Below are positions 11,610-22,052 of a stretch of 64,000 bases of DNA, piece by piece. A program made the translations under genes and the position numbers. Source of the DNA: Toxonevra muliebris (lineage: Eukaryota; Arthropoda; Insecta; Diptera; Pallopteridae). Position 1 is the stretch's first letter, and each line of letters opens with the position of its first letter. The notes below the pieces were generated by a model. The model did not search any database. It was not told the DNA's origin and saw only the letters and a list, made by a program, of their open reading frames with translations. The stretch is from positions 60,648,079 through 60,712,078 of the forward strand of contig OY829327.1 of assembly GCA_963691655.1 (NCBI GenBank). The letters are read 5' to 3'.

Positions 11610-11957
11610 GGGTGATTCTTTATGTCCAGTACAATTGCACGATAGCACGAAATACAAAAATATTATACTAAAACATACTACGATTTGAGAGCGCACATGA
11701 ACGTAGAACTGAAATATATTAGAAAATGTAAACACAGAGAGTGAGAGAGAGGCACAGAGTTGCATTTAATATACTACACTTCATTACATTGCACATATAC
11801 ATAGGTATCGCAGTAGGAAAAGTTTTTAAGTGTTGCAGAATGGATTGACGTGTATTTTGTTTTTGTTTCGTTATACGGATTGGAAAGTTTTACAATTTGT
11901 GCTATCGTGCTATCGTGCTACCGTGCCAGGACATATACTAGACTTAGAGAATCATCC
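11610..11957. mobile_element. MITE with GGGTGATTCT ends, unoccupied copy
   Basis: Inverted ends GGGTGATTCTTTATGTC and GGATGATTCTCTAAGTC (as complement of the right end), flanked by TA on both sides. It matches 29960-30575 over most of its length but lacks the 292-bp insertion carried there. A short tandem GCTATCGTGCTATCGTGCTA lies near its right end. Non-coding. Confidence 0.7.
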
Positions 11958-12073
11958 TAATGTCTATCTTATGACCTGAAACATAATGCATCATTGTACA
12001 AATCTGTGTCAATCTGTGCTGTGCTTTCGTTGTTATTTCGAGACATACACATATATTTTTATTTGTATACATA

Positions 12074-13110
12074 CAGTGCGCGAACAACTGTGTAAATGTT
12101 TTATATATGGTGTGAAAACAAAGATATATGTTACTATGATTTTTATTAATTTCGTAATAATTTGGTAGAAAAAAAATTAAATATAATTTCAATTTTATTT
12201 AAGAAAAATTAAATTTGTGATAAGAAGCCATTTACACAGTTGTGGCGCGGTACAGCTAAATGTAATTCTATTAATGAAAAAATGTGGATGAATGTATTTA
12301 TTGTCTTTTTTTTAGCCACATCTTGTATAAGAGAAGACATGATTTCAAATACTCTTCTTGCGATATGGCGCCCTATAATCACCCAAAAGCACATCCTTAT
12401 GTTAAATTGAATTTTTGTAACTATAAATTTAATTTTTTAATGTCCGGACAAATGACTCTTGGGACCATTTCAACAATGCAACTCGTTTCTCGTTTTCTCT
12501 GAATTTCATGTGTCCTTTGGTGCTATCCCTGTGGCTCCCATCCTGTAGCCCCACTGTTGTATCAACACTGAGAACATATTGCACCAAATTTTCAAAGTTG
12601 GATGTGTTTATTATGTCAAGGTTCAGATTTACTTCCAAATTGCATTTAATTCTGTAAAGTTTTCTAACTTTTTTTTAAAAAAACATTTTTTAAGAAAAAT
12701 TAGATTTACAGTTACCAAAATTCAATTTAACACAAGCATGGGCCTTTGAGAGTAATGTGTAAATTTATAGGCTGCCATATCACAAGACGAGTACTTGAAA
12801 TCATGTCTTCTCATATACGATATGAGGTAAAAGCTAAAAAAAAAGGCAATAAAAACATTCATCCAAATTTTTTTCTTCAATAGAATTGCATTTTGCTATG
12901 CCGCTCCACAACTGTGTAAATGGTTTCTTATCACAAATTGAATTTTTCTTAAATAAAATTGAAATTACATCTATTTTTTTCTAGCAAATAATTAGGTAAT
13001 TAATGAGGATTTGAAAACTTAAAAGGTTTTTCTCAAATCGGTTTCTTAGCAAAATATATATTTGATTTCACAACATATATAAAACATTTACAAAGTTGTG
13101 TCGCGCACTG
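12074..13110. mobile_element. Foldback element with CAGTGCGCGA ends
   Basis: Ends CAGTGCGCGA at 12074 and its complement ending 13110, both flanked by TA. Inverted arms of roughly 350-450 bp run inward with good similarity, including long matches at 12185-12430 against 12710-12970. Within each arm the terminal block (ACAACTGTGTAAATG) recurs in reverse orientation, so a repeated binding-site layout like Tc1 IR/DR ends is likely. The central ~270 bp is unrelated and non-coding. A single strand could fold into a very long hairpin. Confidence 0.75.
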
Positions 13111-13389
13111 TATATATGGTATATAGACGTATGGAAAAGTTATGAACCTTTGTCAAATGTGCCCATTGTAAAGTCAATTGAGTCCCGTGCCTTGGGCAGT
13201 TTTGACAAAATGAGGTTTTTAGGAAAAAGTAAAAAAAAAATGGTGATATAGTTACTATAAAACTATATAGAAAAACCAATGTTTAAAAAAAAGCAACATC
13301 TTTTAAAATCTCTTAATAATTTTCGGAATTTTAGGCTTTTGAAAATTAAGTGTCAGAGATACCCTAATTTACCCTACAAAAGTAGTAAA

Positions 13390-13960
13390 AAAGTTATTGT
13401 ACAAAATTTCAGTACTGAGCTATACATATATGGTTCCAGAGATATGGTGTACTGCAAACAGTTCCTGAGATATCTCATCATGAATAATCAGGTTGCAGGT
13501 TACACGCCCACTTGTCATTAAGAACTCACGCTCCACTATAACCTCGGTATTGATAAATAATACTTGCATATCAAATCTTAGCACCGTACTACAAATGCTT
13601 CCTGAGATATCTTATAATGAATATTGAGATCATATGGAAGGTGCCACACCCCCTCCCTTTCCAATCCCACTCAAATCTTTTTTGAAGTGTAGCATTATCA
13701 AGCAAAGTCGTTCTACCAGAGATATACTCAAATAAGCATATGATTTGTATGGGAGGTACCACGCCCACTTTTTCAAGCTCACCCTAATTTTTCCCACAGA
13801 ATCCCGTGAGCAAATATTAATTTCGTGCCAAATCTTAGTACCATACTACAAACAGCTCCTGAGATGAAAATTCAGGTTTGTATGTGAGGTACCATGCCCA
13901 CTTCTCCAATCCTCGTTATGAGTATTGGCGTGCACTTCAGACAGAATAACAAATACATTG
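13390..13960 (+). repeat. Degenerate ~120-140 bp tandem repeat
   Basis: The motif GGAGGTNCCACGCCCACTT, often preceded by a GAGATAT block, recurs at about 13500, 13640, 13765 and 13885; another unit lies at 11565. Spacing is 118-140 bp and the units are diverged. No coding frame runs through it. A transposon 3' non-coding region is the likely source, but I cannot name it. Confidence 0.55.
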
Positions 13961-14086
13961 TGTAAGTTTCAATCAGATGGTTAGTTTTTGAGTTTATCGC
14001 TTTCAATAATATATATAAAGATTTTACTTTAAGCCCAAAAGTATACAACACATGATTTCAACTTCAAAAACGAGTGTGGAACGTAC

Positions 14087-14410
14087 TTACATATCTATGG
14101 AATAGTGGAGCATATCCAGAGCTCTTGCGATAGGAGCATTTAAACCATAGATAGTTTTAATGAAGCCAATACTAAACGTAGCAAAGCTATGAAGAACTCT
14201 AATTGGAGTATTGAAGTGAATACGTTCGAGAAGAGAGGCGCAATCGACAGTACCACAAATTATATCAAAGACAATGTTACGTAATGATTTTAAATTTATG
14301 ATCACACAACGAGAACTGTATGATGGAACTGGTTCATTGAAATGAACAGATTGAAGAGCATACCGGATGAAAACCTTTTGGATTCTTTCCAAATGGTTTA
14401 TATAACAGGA
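14087..14410 (-). pseudogene. Non-LTR retrotransposon (Jockey/I-like) C-terminal fragment
   Basis: An open minus-strand frame of ~101 residues begins MERIQKVFIRYAL and continues with SSRCVIINLKSLR, then LERIHFNTPIRVLHS and YGLNAPIARAL. This series (ERIQK-F-RYAL, a RC--L-L-SL block, then NF--P-R-LR) is typical of the pol C-terminus after the thumb domain. No catalytic motifs are present, so this is a short relic. Both ends fade into unrelated sequence. Confidence 0.65.
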
Positions 14411-15129
14411 ATGAAAAATAATATCAACATTAGGCGATGCAGACGTGAAAAAAGCGAAGAAGTGAAGAAGCGAAGTGAAAAAAGGAAATGAAAAATTTTA
14501 AAAACCCATGGTTGCACTTTTTGGAATATAAAAACGGAAAGTTTTATGGTGAAGTAAACAACAAAGCGTAAAGTATATTATCACATCATGTGCCGAGTGC
14601 AGATAGGACTAATTTTAGTTTCTTTTTAAATAAATGTTTCATTGCTATTTTATTCTCTTCCTGATTATTTTCGAGCTCTCTCTTAGTCCTCTTTTTTTCG
14701 GAAGTACTCTTTTCACATTCGCCAGTTATAGTAACTCTACATTGATATAATTTTGGTCTTTTTAGTGATTTTTTTAATGCGGTTACGATTAAATCAGCCA
14801 AAATTTAAAGCAAACAATTTTTTAACAATTTTTATTTTATTAAATATCACAGAAACTTTGAATTTTTTTTTTAATTTAACTCTCGTCAAAATTTGACGTT
14901 TTGTTTCGTGCAAGAAAAGTGGTTTTGTCCGTTCCCGTACTTTCGTGCATTTTTGTGTATCAGAGAGAGCATTTTTCGTTTACTCTCAGTTTACCAGACT
15001 TTACCCAAAAAGTATGGGAACGGACCTATTATGTAGACTAGTTACAATAAGAAAAATACAATAACAAATAAGTATATAAAACGGTAGTGGAAGTTTCTTT
15101 CAACATCTCTATTCAGTGAAAATATTTGA
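14411..15129. other. AT-rich gap, no gene seen
   Basis: No recognisable coding sequence. A weak palindromic feature occurs around 14920-15010, where GTCCGTTCCCGTACTTTCGT is echoed in reverse by CGGACC-type sequence near 15018. It may be a small inverted-repeat element but the ends are unclear. Confidence 0.35.
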
Positions 15130-15420
15130 AATCAAAACCTTGTAATTCTGAGATACAATTTGAAATATCAGTGGCTTATGTAGGATGTTGAAAGACCTAT
15201 AAGGACTATCACTAAGATCACTGATGCGGAATCGTGGCGGATTCCGAAACGGCCGTCTGATTTAGCTGTCTCTATATACACTGTTGTTGTTTTGACTACA
15301 AAAGTTCATTAAGCTTGTTTTATACTATTTAAATAAAAGCTTAAGTTATGATTTTGAAAAATTAACTGGTTCTTTATCTTGGGACTCTCGTCGCCGGATT
15401 CTTCACTTGATGGAGAGACC
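15130..15420 (+). repeat. Dispersed repeat, copy 1 (GGCGGATTCCGAAACGGCCG core)
   Basis: This segment matches the complement of 58735-58960, including CTATCACTAAGATCACTGAT, the core GGCGGATTCCGAAACGGCCG and CTGTCTCTATATACA. No open frame runs through. The family is unknown; it could be part of an LTR or of an element's untranslated region. Confidence 0.6.
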
Positions 15421-15832
15421 TTAATCCAATTCAAAAGACAGCCAAGTAAGGAAGTTGAGCTTTGGGATTGGGTATCTTAGAAATCTGTGTTTGAAGCTTG
15501 GGCGACAATTGGCGTCGGTGAAAAAACTTTCTGGGATGTGGTTAGATCACCTCGATCAATTTGTTTTTTACAGTTGCGTCATTTATTTGCTAACGATACC
15601 GCTTATAGTGCTGGACTGCATGTGAAAGCAGTTGTAAATGGCTGTTTTTAATAAAGATGAATTCGCCCATTATTATAATTTTAATCGCACAACCCTAGTC
15701 AGCTAATCCATATATACAAAAACACATCGTTAATATATATTAATATTATATCTTCTTTTTTTAACTCCATTTATTAAATACAATCTGTCATTAATTTAAC
15801 ATTCAGTATTATTTATATTGGACAACCTCGAT
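15421..15832. other. Gap, no gene seen
   Basis: No recognisable protein or repeat structure. The stretch 15700-15830 is strongly AT-rich. Confidence 0.4.
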
Positions 15833-15905
15833 AGTCTAGTGGATAGTGCACTAGACTTTCATTCAGAAGGTTGCGGGTTCGATTCCCGTCTTGGTATGGT
15901 GGTTA
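15833..15905 (+). repeat. tRNA-derived SINE head 1 (tRNA-Glu-like)
   Basis: Contains a perfect A box TAGTCTAGTGG and B box GGTTCGATTCC at normal tRNA spacing, and an anticodon-arm-like CTTTCAT as in insect tRNA-Glu(TTC). The acceptor and anticodon stems carry mismatches (two of seven acceptor pairs and two of five anticodon pairs fail), so it is not a working tRNA. It is best read as the RNA polymerase III promoter head of a SINE; ~155 bp of unrelated body follows. Confidence 0.65.
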
Positions 15906-16059
15906 ATTTTCATAAACTTCTTATATTCACTATCGATATGAAGTGGATGAGAATTATAAGAATGTGTACAAGTACACACCTTGGTTGGTAATGGCAAAAC
16001 CACCGAGCTGATAAAAAATTGCCATACAGTCGTTCGGAATCGGCGTTAAGGTCCTACCA

Positions 16060-16135
16060 TCGCCACTGTGGTCTAGTGGCAGAGTGCCAGACTCTTATCT
16101 CTGGAGACTTGAGTTCGATTCTCGGCTTGGGTATG
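16060..16135 (+). repeat. tRNA-derived SINE head 2
   Basis: A second A box TGGTCTAGTGG and a B box AGTTCGATTCT in tRNA spacing, in the same orientation and ~225 bp after the first head. The region after it is a pyrimidine-rich tail (TTTCTTTCTCTC, 16147-16175) and an AATAATAATAG run at 16241. Two heads in a row suggest a dimeric SINE or two adjacent insertions. Confidence 0.6.
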
Positions 16136-16325
16136 TTTCTTATCTATCTTTCTTTCTCTCTGCCTTTCTTTCTTTCTTGGGGCTTTGGTACAATAGATCT
16201 TATAGGTCGCAGTGCCTGACTTTCGAGTCGTCCTCTTTCAAATAATAATAGTAATAATTATATATATTTAAAATTAATAGAAACAGTTTGCGTAAGAGCT
16301 CCCAGTGGAACTCGTTACCAATAAT

Positions 16326-16805
16326 TCAAATTTTAAATCTTTGTGGTAAATCAGAGGGTATACATTTTCTTAGTCTACGTGGTAAGTTGGTGGTATTTAG
16401 TAAATCAAAAACTCGAGGATTTGGATGGATTGCAAACCGGTTATTATATTTGTGACATATATTGCTAATTTCATCGAATACAGTTGGCACTTTTAGATCT
16501 CGGTGTATTATTTCGTTGCAGACATACCATGGTGCATTTGTACACATACGTAGTACTTTGGATTGAAATCTTTGAAGAATTTCGATGGCCGAACCCCATA
16601 CTTGGACCCCATATGTCCATATGTTAATCCCAGTCGCTTCAGAAATATATGAGACCGCCATGTAAGCCTTCTATCGAGGTGAATACCCAAATACTTTTCC
16701 TGGTCAGCTTGAGGTATTTGGCAGTGATTTAAAGTTACTGGAGTCTTGCCGGAGTGTAAAAGTAATCTGCATTGATTTGGTTTCGTTGGCTTTTATCCTT
16801 TTATT
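16326..16805 (-). pseudogene. Jockey-clade retrotransposon RT C-terminal fragment
   Basis: Minus-strand remains of Jockey-type pol. Near 16805 reads KANETKSMQITFTLR, then LNHCQIPQADQEKYLGIHLD with the YLG motif of the RT thumb, RRLTWRSHI, a frameshift with lost sequence near 16640, then INIWTYGVQVWGSA, EILQRFQSKVLRMCTNAPW and HRDLKVPTVFDEI. These are hallmark motifs downstream of the catalytic palm; the palm is absent. The frame ends at 16326. Confidence 0.8.
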
Positions 16806-17490
16806 TTTTATAGTAATATTAATTATACTGAAACAATTATGCAGTTAATTTATATATTAAAATATTACCAACAATTCACACCTACAGAACGGAAACTAAA
16901 CGGTACAAATTATTATAAAAGGATATGCATCAAACTGAACCAAACACTCAGACTTAGACTGTGGCACAGGTCATTTCTTCTTCTCTTTGTAAGATTACAC
17001 GGTGCAACAGCAAAAAATTCCTGGGAAGTCATACTATTTTTCTTGTAGGTCTTGTCGAGTAAAACAAGAGTCTGTACTTGAAATTTTCCAAACACCCCCA
17101 AAATCTTGATTTACCGTTAACAAACCGGTTTTGGGTACTTTTAGGCTTTTATAAGCCTGTAGCTTGGTTGATTATCAACAGATTTTCAGTTTCTTACCGG
17201 TTTTAGAATAAAAAAAACTTCGAACGATATGTATATTTTTTTAGAAGATTTGAAGAATCTGTGTGTATTTGTCTAGCAAATACAATTTTTTTTCACTTTT
17301 TTTGCATTTTCTCAACTTTGACGGTGTTTGTACACAATATTTTATAAAGGAGCTATACTACTTATGGAATTATTCTAAAAACACGTTTATTAATGAGTAA
17401 AACGCAAGTTTGTTTTTAAAAATCGGTAAGTAATTGACTGAGTTATTAAATTTTTTATAAAAAAAAATGTGTGATTAACCGTTATTTTTT

Positions 17491-17770
17491 TAAAATTCAG
17501 CACCATCAGTTTCTCGTTGGAGTGACCAACAATATTCTGAAATCATTTTTATTTTATTTTTTCCTTTAATTCTTGGTGAAAATGTTCGGCTTGTTCATCG
17601 TTGAACTGGCCCAGGTTATCTGAGAAGAAGTCCAAATGCAACTGCAGGAAATTAATTTTTATGGCTATGTTGCAGCATACGCACTTACAAATTCATTAAC
17701 AAAACTGAAATAGACGTCGCTTATGTGATTACCATGGAAATTATCGCATAGCACATCTTTGTGAATGGGA
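17491..17770 (-). pseudogene. Inverted 3' fragment of unnamed arthropod family (left arm)
   Basis: Minus-strand frames give FHGNHISDVYFSFVNEFVSA, then after a small lesion LKINFLQLHLDFFSDNLG, NDEQAEHFHQELKE and MISEYCWSLQRE. From memory this follows an uncharacterised insect/arthropod protein family with a NFLGN... NMSLKIHFLHSHLDFFPENL... SDEHGERFHQD-like C-terminus. Stop codons and small indels break it. It keeps the LDFF-DNLG block that the right arm has lost. Confidence 0.55.
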
Positions 17771-17834
17771 TAGTCGTGCACCGAATCGCTATGATCGCAA
17801 AGTACTGCCATCTCGTGAGTCGCATTAAATTGGC

Positions 17835-18390
17835 CCGAAAAACATTTTAAACCTCCTATTAGTTAAAGCTGAAGATGTTATTCTGCCACCATTGCATCTA
17901 AAGTTAGGCTACATGAAACAATTTGTTGAAAAATTGGAGTTAAGCGGCGACGCATTTTGTCATCTTAAAGCGGGTTCCCAAAGCTAACTGAAGCCAAAAT
18001 GATAGGAGGTATTAATTTATTTGTTTCCATATCTAGTAATTTTTCCTCGTGTTTATCTCTTTGATGAATTTTTGGGTATTTTCATTGGATCTGAAATTCG
18101 TAAAATTATGAGAGATGTGAACTTTATCCACAGTTTTTCAATAGAACTGAAAAACGTGCATGGAAGAGTTTTTTTGCGCTATACGATAATTTTCTTGGTA
18201 ATCACAGAAGTGACGACTATATCACGGTTGTTAATGCATTTTTAAGTGCGTATGGTAAAATGGGCTGGAACATGTCCTTAAAAATTAATTTCTTCCATTC
18301 GCATAAGCGCTTCTAAGGAAAAAATAAAATAAAAATGATTTCAGAATATTATTGGTCACTTCAACGAGAAACTGATGGTGCTGAATTTTA
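17835..18390 (+). pseudogene. Fragment of unnamed arthropod family (right arm)
   Basis: Plus-strand frames in order: NWPEKHFKPP, VILPPLHLKLGYMKQFVEKL, FPKLTEAKMIGG, IFIGSEIRKIM, RTEKRAWKSFFALYDNFLGN, DDYITVVNAFLSAYGKMGWN, MSLKINFFHSH, then after a ~66-bp deletion MISEYYWSLQRE. At least two frameshifts and a ~57-bp insertion at about 18010-18075 break the gene. I recognise the block order as a widespread uncharacterised arthropod family but no function is established for it. Confidence 0.55.
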
Positions 18391-18948
18391 AAAAAATAAC
18401 GGTTAATCACACATTTTTGAGTTGAATGGCCAAAAATTGTATTTTTGGAAAAATTTTGTTTTCATAAAAAGTTTAATAACTCAGTCAATTACTTACCGAT
18501 TTTCAAAAACAAACGTTTTTTGCGTTTTACTCGTTAATAAACGTGTTTTTAGAATAAATTCATTAGTAGTATAGCTCTTTTATAAAATAGTGCGTACAAA
18601 CACCGTCAAAGTTGAGAAAATGCGAAAAAAGTGAAAAAAAATTGTATTTGCTAGACAAATACACACAGATTCTTTAAATCTTCTAAAAAAAAGTTATATA
18701 TCGTTCGAAAGGTCTAAGTTTTTTTATTCTAAAACCGGTAAGAAACTGAAAATCTGTTGATAATCAACAAAGTTACAGGCTTATAAGTGCCCAAAAGTAC
18801 CCAAAACCGATTGTTTAACGGTAAGTTAAGATTTTGGGTGTGTTTGGAAAATTTCAAGTACAGACTCTTGTTATACTCGACAAGACCTACAAGAAAAATA
18901 GTATGACTTCCCAGGTATTTCTACTTCACTAAATTTTGTAACACTGTG

Positions 18949-19306
18949 TTATATGAAATACTCCTTACGGTTGCGTCAGCACGGAAGGATAAGACTTAGA
19001 AATTGACAGCTAATATCAAGCGACGCGACAGCACGTTTTGATTCCTCTCATTCTTAGATATCGTTCAGGTATTTATTGGACCTTGCGAGTGAGACATCAC
19101 ACAAAGGTATATAATTCAGATATTTTTTAAACACCAGGGTGTGCGACAGCCTCACTGGTGTAGAACAAACGAAGTTGCCACTGACCATACGAACGACAAC
19201 GACCTAGCTATCGTGTCACGAGGACACGCAAAGGAAACACAAGAACTGAAACGAGCGCCAACAAGGCCAAACCGAGCGCCAAGGAAGGCAAACGAGCGCC
19301 AGCGAT
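18949..19306. other. GC-richer segment with CGAGCGCCA repeats
   Basis: The part 19139-19306 is less AT-rich than its surroundings and has CGAGCGCCA three times (about 19252, 19273, 19292). It continues after the hAT-like insert at 19307-19955. TGTGCGACAG at 19140 could be an LTR start, but no matching CA end, second LTR or coding region is visible, so it stays unassigned. Confidence 0.35.
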
Positions 19307-19955
19307 TAGAGATGGGACTTGGGTAAATACCCAATAAGTAAATTTCAGCAAATTGGGTAGAAACTGGGGTATTTACCCAAATCGTGGGTATAAACTCTGC
19401 TGTACAACATTTCATTTTTCCAATGATCAAACTTTTTCCCAAACATACTATATTACTTTTATCATTAATTTAGCCTGTTGGCAATATTGTTCCAAGCAGT
19501 ACTTTAAAGAACTTTTAAAATTTCAGATACAGAGCTTAGATGGAGAATTTTTGTGTTTACCAGAAATGTGCTTCTTTTGTATCAAACAACTTTTCTATAG
19601 ACACCAAAAACGATAAAACATATATTAAAAAATGTTCTTTAAATTCGCGACCCCGAATTAGCGACACCAAATTACTCTAGACTACATGTCAAATTGCCAG
19701 TTCGATTTTGGCTGTTGCACAGTGTTATCACAGGATTTTGTATATCCTTAAATGCAGAGTATATTTGCAGTTTGTTTTCGTCATACAGGTAGTTAGCTAC
19801 TCACCCTATCACAAAGTGATCTAGGCAACAATTTTACCATAATTTTCGTGAAAGGTTATGTGTTTTCCATAAATACCCAAATAAATACCCGATAGGTACA
19901 AAAAATGGGTATTTACAATCGGCTTGGTAAATACCCGGGTGTAAACCCATCAGTA
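19307..19955 (+). mobile_element. hAT-like repeat, copy B
   Basis: A 649-bp non-coding element starting TAGAGATGGGACTTGGGTAA and ending in the complement of TACTGATGGGTTTACACCCG. It is flanked by CCAGCGAT and CCACCGAT, an 8-bp duplication with one mismatch. GGGTATTTACC-like motifs cluster at both ends. Copy A lies at 8346-9035. It splits a GC-richer segment that resumes at 19956. Confidence 0.7.
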
Positions 19956-20186
19956 CCACCGATTGCAATGGACGCCAGAGAGGGACGATTGAGAGGCTAC
20001 ATAGAACAAACAGAGACACAAATACTAAAGTACGAAGAAGCAAGTGTAATTAAAACAGAGAGAACAGTGAATAATATAAATAAACTGTGAACATATGATA
20101 TATCGAAACTATCGACGATAGTCAATTGTGTATTATTTGCGTAACCTGGTTATTCGCTGAGCATACCTTAGCTAAGGAAAAGGAAC
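19956..20186. other. Continuation of the GC-richer segment
   Basis: Resumes after the hAT-like insert with ACGCCAGAGAGGGACGATTG and runs to about 20095, where AATATAAATAAACTGTGAAC has a polyadenylation-signal-like AATAAA. No recognised protein. Confidence 0.3.
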
Positions 20187-20624
20187 CAGAAAGATTGAGC
20201 AGCATGTGGGACATCAAAATAATAATTCTCTGCAAAATCACATTGAACCAGAATTTCGCCTTAATTGATAGTCTCCTTGAGATTTAAAATAAAGCCCCTG
20301 TTCGTCTGCAATGTAGGCATGGGGTTTCAATGTGTCCAAAGCGCCACATAACCTATTAATAAAATCATCATAAGATAGCAGATGTGCCATCCCATTTTTC
20401 GCAGGCAATGTTTATAAAATGAAAGATGCATGGTAGTTCCAGCTGTTGGATTGGCAATGTCTGTAATGAGCAAACTCGTTACAATTAGGCCGAATGTCAA
20501 CGAATTTCAGAACCTCGCATTTCTTCGTTGTCCACTTTACATGAAATACCCCATGTATGAGATTTTTAACCCCAAAGTCTGCTCGTGTGCCCAATGTCAG
20601 ACGATGTGGAATATTCCTTCTCAT
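20187..20624 (-). pseudogene. Fragment of an uncharacterised conserved arthropod protein family
   Basis: Minus-strand frames give HGVFHVKWTTKKCEVLKF, then after a stop DDFINRLCGALDTLKPHAYI, ADEQGLYFKSQGDY and, after a frameshift, LVQCDFAENYYFDVP and HAAQSF. From memory, a block of the form (V/I)DFAENY-F--QDA-Q-FHW follows an F---LC--L--L-PH-FIA-EQ block in a family found in many copies in arthropod genomes and usually left unannotated. Whether that family is a transposase or a host gene is not known to me. The lesions mean this copy is dead. Confidence 0.4.
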
Positions 20625-22052
20625 TCTTTTAATATTTTTTTAACAGCAAGTCGCTGAAAATTTGTTTGGGTTCGATACCGTTTAACCCCAAAACTCCCCT
20701 TGGGATCCGCTAGTGAACCTCAATATATGTAAGTGAATATTAAGCTCAAAGTTAGTCTAACTATCCTGCAGTATATCAGCAAATTCGCAAGCATTTAATA
20801 TTGAGCTTTGTGTAAATTTGTATACACCTTTATTAGCCAAATATGAACATACATCGCTTTGGCACACAGCGAGCGTCAGGTTGAGATTCAATATATTTAC
20901 ATAAATAGTTGTTTAAAGAACAATATTCGTAACACCATTTACATATCCCTTTGCCGCAAGGCAAACAAACACAATACATCAAGCGATATTCATACATACA
21001 TACGTACATTGTATTTATTATGCTGGTATTAATTCCCAACCCAAGAAATTAAATACAACCACCAACGGAATCAAAACGATTAAGTATTTTATTGCATGTT
21101 CTCATTGTATTACGTATGTGTGGTGCATGCATTAGGGCCTTAACGAAGAAATAGAAATATATTTTTTTCATAAGTAAAAGTGATTTGGTGTTGGCTTTAT
21201 GCAATTCGAAAGTGTTTACTTTTATCCGAGTTTTGAAAATTTGAATTTGGTTTCTATATCCAGAAATTTGACAAAACTTTTGCAACAAACTCTGAAACTG
21301 GAACGTCAAAACGAAAAGGATATTCGTCACAACCTTAGTAATTATATATATATAAGTAGATGCATACAACTGAGGGGGTTTTTGTGATTCAACTAGGTGT
21401 TCCTTAAATGAAATATACACAATGTTAAAAACAAAAGCAAGGCGTGTTGAAAAAGTATTTCTTCTTAAGTTTACTGCACATGGAATAGTCAACATATTTT
21501 GTTTGTATGCAATGCAAAAGGTGTTATTTATTAAATTAATAAAAAGGGCTGTCAGAAATGCCATGCTTATTGTGCCCAGTTAGTTCAGGTAGAAGAACAA
21601 CAAACGTAAGTACAAATTCACTAAAATCCATACATGCATATGTCAGTAATCCTTTAGCTAAATGTTATTTTTTATTACAGCAAATAAAATAAATTATGCA
21701 AACAGTTGGATGTTTACTGTTTTTCTTGTGATCATATCGGGTCAAATTATTGTGTGGCCAGGATTTTGGATTATACCATTTTCTGCACAAAGGCAAAGAT
21801 ATACTGGTAATCTGAAACTGAGCAGAGATGTTAGAGTTTAAGAATGAATCCCTCAAAAGTTCCCTGCTGTAGAGGTATTACAGTTATATTGGATCGGTAT
21901 CCGTTCATAACTTAATAATGCCCTAGATAGTTTGCCACGAGATTTTTGTTTTCGTCCTTGCAACAAGAGGTCCCGGTCTTTAAACCATTTTTTTTTCTAG
22001 GAAAGATCTGTGCACAAGCGCTCAGACACTTATGATCAAAGTTTGTCGATTC
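20625..22052. other. AT-rich gap, no gene seen
   Basis: About 1.4 kb without a recognised gene, TIR or target duplication. The long minus frame over 21049-21564 has no recognisable domain and biased composition, so I do not call it. Confidence 0.45.

Larger units (their letters stand above)
10656..13377. mobile_element. Candidate 2.7 kb element with GTAGGGTAAA ends
   Basis: GTAGGGTAAA at 10656 is inverted at 13368-13377 (TTTACCCTAC). A 10-bp direct repeat AAAAGTAGTA borders both ends (10646-10655, 13378-13387), though it is low-complexity and may be coincidental. The ends contain repeated GTAAAGTGGGG-like blocks (10660, 11310, 13150). The interior holds two nested insertions, 11610-11957 and 12074-13110, and no recognisable protein. 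Confidence 0.35.
16998..18948. mobile_element. 1.95 kb foldback element carrying inverted partial copies of an unnamed gene
   Basis: Ends CACGGTGCAACAG (16998) and the complement of CACAGTGTTACAAAATTT (18948), each bordered by TTA. Inverted arms of ~750 bp (about 16998-17770 and 18185-18948) match closely, with indels. Each arm carries the 3' end of the same protein-coding sequence pointing outward: minus strand on the left, plus strand on the right. CACA-type ends with a 3-bp TTA flank recall CACTA-group elements, but the superfamily is not established. A solo copy of the terminus, TTACACAGTGTAACAAAATT, lies at 26020. Confidence 0.75.

Noticed and set aside
13390..13960. CRISPR-like array
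   Set aside because: Repeats are long, diverged and unevenly spaced, and the DNA is eukaryotic.
15833..16135. Functional tRNA genes
   Set aside because: Promoter boxes are good but the acceptor and anticodon stems have mismatches; SINE heads fit better.
21049..21564. 171-codon minus-strand open frame
   Set aside because: No recognisable domain, AT-driven composition, no family resemblance by eye.
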